From positions 1-8,064 of the forward strand of contig MNQS01000161.1 in the NCBI GenBank assembly GCA_001915545.1: a DNA stretch of 8,064 nucleotides, in the 5' to 3' direction. Below are positions 4,991 through 8,064 of this stretch, in pieces. Under the pieces are notes generated by a model. The model was not told where the DNA came from. It ran no database searches and saw only the letters and a list, made by a program, of their open reading frames with translations. This DNA comes from Bacteroides sp. 43_108. GTDB taxonomy: Bacteria > Bacteroidota > Bacteroidia > Bacteroidales > Bacteroidaceae. The stretch's first letter is position 1. The number at the start of each line of letters is the position of its first letter. Position numbers and translations under genes: made by a program.

Positions 4991-7169
4991 AAACAATCCT
5001 TACGGAATAAGTGGAATCACTATACCACGGATTCAACGTGCTTATGCACAAGGCCGATCTGATGCACATGCAGTAAAGACTCGTGAACGTTTTCTATCAG
5101 CAATACATGCTGGATTAATAAACAATGGTTTAACCCTCGATTTCATTTATGGTAATATTCAGAATGGTCAGCTGATTCCTCTTGATGGACAGCAACGACT
5201 AACTACTCTTTGGCTACTTCATTGGTATGCAGATAAAAAAGAGGGCATCAACGATAAGCGACTTGCGAGGTTTTCATACAACACACGTTATAGCGCGAGA
5301 GATTTTCTTATAAAGCTTGTTAACTACGAACCTACATGGAAAACACATCTTAGTGATGAAATTAAAAATGAGGGATGGTTTCCAATGGAATGGAGCAACG
5401 ATCCTACGGTTAGAGGAATGCTCACAATGCTTGATGAAATCCAAAAGCGTTTTGCCGATATTAATGACTTATGGAACAAATTGGATAAAATTAATTTCTA
5501 TTTCCGCGATATTGAGGAGATGAAGTTAACCGATGACATTTACATCAAGATGAACTCCCGTGGAAAACCACTCACTGACTTTGAGCATTTTAAGGCAGAA
5601 CTCTTAAAGGTTATGCGTTCTGAAAATGACGATGAAGCTACTGCTAAACGCATTGGCCTTAAGATAGACCGCGAATGGACCGATTTACTTTGGATTTATA
5701 GGGATGAGTATAATCTCGTCGATAGCGGTTTTCTAAACTTTTTCCGTATGATTTCCCTTATTCTTGTCTATAAGTCAGATCGCTCTTCATCAGAATTTGA
5801 TTTAGAAGATGATTTCAGTTTACTGGAAAGGCTTTATAAGAATCAACCAAAAAATGTAGTGTTTTTTGAACAATCCTTTGATTGCATGGTCAATATTCAA
5901 AACAAAGCGCGACGTTCTAATTCATTAATACTTAACCCTATTGATATTTTTTTCAACTCTTACCTGTCAAAAGATTATCATGAACACGAAAAAGTTGTCG
6001 TATCTCAACAAATTACAGATCTCAATATTTTCAAAGGGGTATTGACCGGAGCCGCGTTGCGTAAAAATACTACCTATTGGTTAATAATGCTCTACTCCTT
6101 TCTTATCTATTTAATGAACTATGATAAGATAAAAGAAATGGATTTCCGTCGACGCTTGCGTGTGGTAGTGAATCTGCTCAAAAATTCCAGAAACGAAGTT
6201 GTCGATACCCCTAATGGTGATGCAGGAAACCGTATGCCCGCAAATCTTCGTCAGGTAGAAAATATTATTCTTTCTGGAGAAATTGCAGATAGTATAATGA
6301 TTGACAATGACGTGAGACAGAATTTCAATGTAATTCAGATGGAAGAGGAGCGTCAAAAGCTCCAGTTTACCAAAGAACATCCCGAGCATTCTGCTGGTCT
6401 TTTTCAGTTGGAGGATCACTATCTGCTTCAAGGTCGTACAGATCTTGTTGGGTATGAGAATACTCATCTTTATCAGCGATTCATCCATGTCTTTGATAGA
6501 TGCTCTCGCGATATTATTGACTGTGCAATGTTAGCAACGTATGATTATAGCCAAAGGATAAATAATTGGTGCATTCAACTTGGTTCTGGGAATCAGGATG
6601 AAATTGGCAATAAGGCTTGGTATGCATTATTTCATCCGACAGGCAAAAATCCAGATTTTAATAAGACAAAAAAATCATTACGTTCTCTGCTTGAGATTGA
6701 TATAGAAATAGACGACATTTACTTACAAGAAAAAATTGATGCGTATCTAACAGAATGCAAAACTAAAAGTCAATACGATTGGCGATATTATTATATCGCG
6801 TATCCATGCTTCCGCCCCGAGCGTTATGGCAAATATACTATGTATGATGAACAACCATACGCTCTTGTGGCATTGCACTCTGAAAAGCGTGAATCATCTA
6901 ATGCCTACCAATGTATGCTTCAAGCACTCATTGAAGGACAAGCAGTAGCAAATTCTGTAGAACGATATGATATCCGTGCGCTCTCTTACAGAAAAGGGCT
7001 GTTGAGATGTGAAAACAATGCTTTTGTATCATACTCTTTGAAGGACAATAAAGAGCGTGCCAGATTTATCATTCCACAAAACAAAGAAGGCATTGACATC
7101 GTTGACCGTATTCAATATTTCAAAGATAATAGAAAGGATAATGATTACTGGATATATCAGGAAGGTTAG
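4956..7169 (+). CDS. long DUF262 protein without visible HNH, second gene of tandem pair
   Basis: A 737-residue protein. The DUF262 signature is clear: IPRIQRAYAQGR (23-34, equivalent to the PxYQRxYxW element), DGQQR (77-81), and IYIKMNSRGKPLTDFEHFKA (195-214). Beyond about residue 250 it is mostly helical-looking; an EDHYLLQGR stretch (486-494) recalls the E-x-H-x-x-x-x-G motif of long DUF262 proteins. No EHIxxQ or other HNH motif is visible, and the C-terminal 240 residues, rich in Tyr and Trp (DWRYYYIAYP), are not recognised. The start is constrained: a TGA at 4950-4952 closes the frame just upstream and the next Met is past DGQQR. No SD is visible, so translation is probably coupled to the first gene through the 35-nt overlap. 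Function presumably defence, inferred from domain and partner. Confidence 0.82.
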   Translation: METTTLKNLISENNPYGISGITIPRIQRAYAQGRSDAHAVKTRERFLSAIHAGLINNGLTLDFIYGNIQNGQLIPLDGQQRLTTLWLLHWYADKKEGINDKRLARFSYNTRYSARDFLIKLVNYEPTWKTHLSDEIKNEGWFPMEWSNDPTVRGMLTMLDEIQKRFADINDLWNKLDKINFYFRDIEEMKLTDDIYIKMNSRGKPLTDFEHFKAELLKVMRSENDDEATAKRIGLKIDREWTDLLWIYRDEYNLVDSGFLNFFRMISLILVYKSDRSSSEFDLEDDFSLLERLYKNQPKNVVFFEQSFDCMVNIQNKARRSNSLILNPIDIFFNSYLSKDYHEHEKVVVSQQITDLNIFKGVLTGAALRKNTTYWLIMLYSFLIYLMNYDKIKEMDFRRRLRVVVNLLKNSRNEVVDTPNGDAGNRMPANLRQVENIILSGEIADSIMIDNDVRQNFNVIQMEEERQKLQFTKEHPEHSAGLFQLEDHYLLQGRTDLVGYENTHLYQRFIHVFDRCSRDIIDCAMLATYDYSQRINNWCIQLGSGNQDEIGNKAWYALFHPTGKNPDFNKTKKSLRSLLEIDIEIDDIYLQEKIDAYLTECKTKSQYDWRYYYIAYPCFRPERYGKYTMYDEQPYALVALHSEKRESSNAYQCMLQALIEGQAVANSVERYDIRALSYRKGLLRCENNAFVSYSLKDNKERARFIIPQNKEGIDIVDRIQYFKDNRKDNDYWIYQEG

Positions 7170-7182
7170 TATTAAATCGTAA

Positions 7183-7218
7183 GTAAAGTCGCTCTCTTCA
7201 ATTATAGAGCGACTTTAC
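7183..7218 (+). terminator. perfect 13-bp stem-loop after the DUF262 operon
   Basis: GTAAAGTCGCTCT (7183-7195) and AGAGCGACTTTAC (7206-7218) pair without mismatch around a 10-nt loop, 13 nt past the stop codon. The position argues for a transcription terminator or 3'-end protecting hairpin. No T-run follows, which is not the textbook rho-independent pattern. Confidence 0.7.
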
Positions 7219-7840
7219 CTAACTCTATAGGGAATGCTTATTTTATACGGCAGAGCTATAGAGGAAACACTAATCACATCAACGGCATACAAGAGTATCG
7301 GGTTAAACAAAATTCAAGTATAAAACTCTCTTCATAGGGGCAACTGCCTAGAGTCCTTCAAGGTAATCAAATACGAGGTGTTGGCACTGCAGAGCGGTGT
7401 TTATAGGCAATACCGCAGCTTTAAGCTCTTTACCGAAAAGACAGACCTTCCCGTAACCAAGCTCTCGATGCGAATGCAAAAGATACTCACTGATTGGTTT
7501 GCAAAAAGCTATTAGATCAAATCCACAACTGTTAGCTTCATCGTAGCCTGGAAACCCAAGGATGTCCCGAAGGAGAAACTGGAAACAACTGGCTGACTGG
7601 CCGACCATTGTACTCACTCTCTGATCGAAGATCCAACAAAAAGTCGGGAGCCGAAAAGACGGTTTTGCCTTTTTTCTCTCTGTTTGGAGAAAGAGGATGA
7701 AAAAAATCGTTAAATCATCAATTTGTTGCGAAAAACAAGTAAATTTTAGAGGCTTCTATTTTTTGATGTAAACTAATGACAATCAATTAGCATAATATGC
7801 TGCATCGGCCAGCTCTACTCCTATACCTTTTCTTTCAGAG
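7219..7840. other. gene-poor region after the DUF262 operon
   Basis: About 620 bp without a recognised gene. It contains an 8-bp inverted repeat CTCTATAG/CTATAGAG (7223-7230 and 7256-7263), a plus-strand frame at 7234-7515 interrupted by a single TAA (7321-7323), an overlapping 89-codon minus-strand frame at 7348-7617, and repeat copy B. Neither open frame matches a family I know and they exclude each other, so I call neither a gene. A 13-bp palindrome AGCATA-A-TATGCT lies at 7789-7801. Confidence 0.5.
7601..7805 (+). repeat. diverged intergenic repeat, copy B
   Basis: Aligns with 2948-3141 in the same orientation, most strongly from about 7667 onward. The hairpin TTTCTC/GAGAAA is kept (7673-7678 with 7687-7692) and the loop is 8 nt against 12 nt in copy A. 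The end of the copy lies 35 nt before the next start codon, as copy A lies just before the DUF262 gene. Together the two copies bracket the DUF262 pair as direct repeats. Confidence 0.6.
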
Positions 7841-8058
7841 ATGAGAAAGATAAACATCAACGACCTTTACTCATCCAAGGATACTTGGCAAGATACCATC
7901 AAATCAAAAGCTCAGAAGGACGGTATAGGGATTACACTTTATCATCAATACAAACAAAATGCAACTTCACAGAGTTCAATGAAGAGCAGTCCATGTTACA
8001 GAACATTTTCCACATTTCTGCTTTACTCCTAGCAACATCCCATTATGAAATTCCATGA
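7841..8058 (+). pseudogene. small hypothetical gene, probably frameshifted
   Basis: From ATG at 7841 the frame gives MRKININDLYSSKDTWQDTI, then KSKAQKDGIGITLYHQYKQ, and a less protein-like tail to TAG at 8030-8032 (63 aa). Just after an A-run at about 7956-7959 the next frame opens and reads CNFTEFNEEQSMLQNIFHIS then ALLLATSHYEIP, closing at TGA 8056-8058. The second piece continues the first in character, which suggests an indel in the A-run. I do not recognise the family. No strong SD is visible. The alternative is an intact 63-residue protein with a random-looking tail. Confidence 0.35.
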
Positions 8059-8064
8059 AACTTT

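Noticed and set aside
4701..5523. Plus-strand frames at 4701-4952 and 5317-5523
   Set aside because: Alternate-frame shadows of the two DUF262 genes, without motifs or ribosome binding sites.
6111..6488. 125-codon minus-strand open frame
   Set aside because: It lies wholly antisense inside the well-supported second DUF262 gene and its translation shows no family features.
1..8064. CRISPR arrays, tRNA or rRNA genes, intact insertion sequence
   Set aside because: No regularly spaced repeats, no tRNA-like cloverleaf or rRNA sequence, and no transposase reading frame were seen.

Overview
The window looks like an accessory, defence-island type stretch from a member of the Bacteroidota, most likely the order Bacteroidales. 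The reasons are TAnnTTTG-type -7 promoter boxes, sparse Shine-Dalgarno sequences, and protein families (XRE regulator, GIY-YIG/DUF4357, a HipBA pair of the Bacteroidales kind, tandem DUF262 proteins) typical of that group. The decayed intergenic repeats remind me of Porphyromonas, but I cannot confirm the genus from the sequence alone.

Layout. Positions 1-372 (minus strand) hold the first 24 codons of a probable type I restriction HsdR subunit, preceded by a small XRE-family helix-turn-helix regulator. From a shared intergenic region with two mirror-image TATATTTG boxes (395-433), a plus-strand unit diverges: a GIY-YIG nuclease-family protein with a DUF4357 tail (496-1323), then, 23 nt later, a YdeI/OmdA-type protein (1347-1745) that has lost its C-terminal third. 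Immediately beyond, on the minus strand, lies a decayed hipB-hipA toxin-antitoxin pair (1742-2475) with a nonsense codon, three frameshifts and loss of about two thirds of hipA. It has no single intact reading frame and is easily missed.

Positions 2476-3172 hold no convincing gene, only a nested hairpin and one copy of a diverged repeat. Then comes the centrepiece: two overlapping plus-strand genes (3173-4990 and 4956-7169) encoding two different DUF262 (GmrS-like) proteins. The first also carries a DUF1524-like HNH nuclease half; the second has no visible HNH and a long uncharacterised C-terminal region. A perfect 13-bp stem-loop 13 nt after the second stop is the likely terminator. Positions 7219-7840 are again decayed sequence with a second copy of the diverged repeat in the same orientation, so the DUF262 pair is bracketed by direct repeats about 4.65 kb apart. 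The window ends in a small hypothetical gene (7841-8058) that appears frameshifted.

Working model: a type I restriction system with its regulator, a GIY-YIG protein and a tandem DUF262 system, probably anti-phage and related to type IV (modification-dependent) restriction, sit beside remnants of an inactivated toxin-antitoxin pair. The DUF262 pair is the best candidate for an under-described two-component system: the 35-nt overlap and shared terminator imply co-expression, and the split of domains suggests one nuclease-bearing and one regulatory or sensing subunit. That division of labour is inference.
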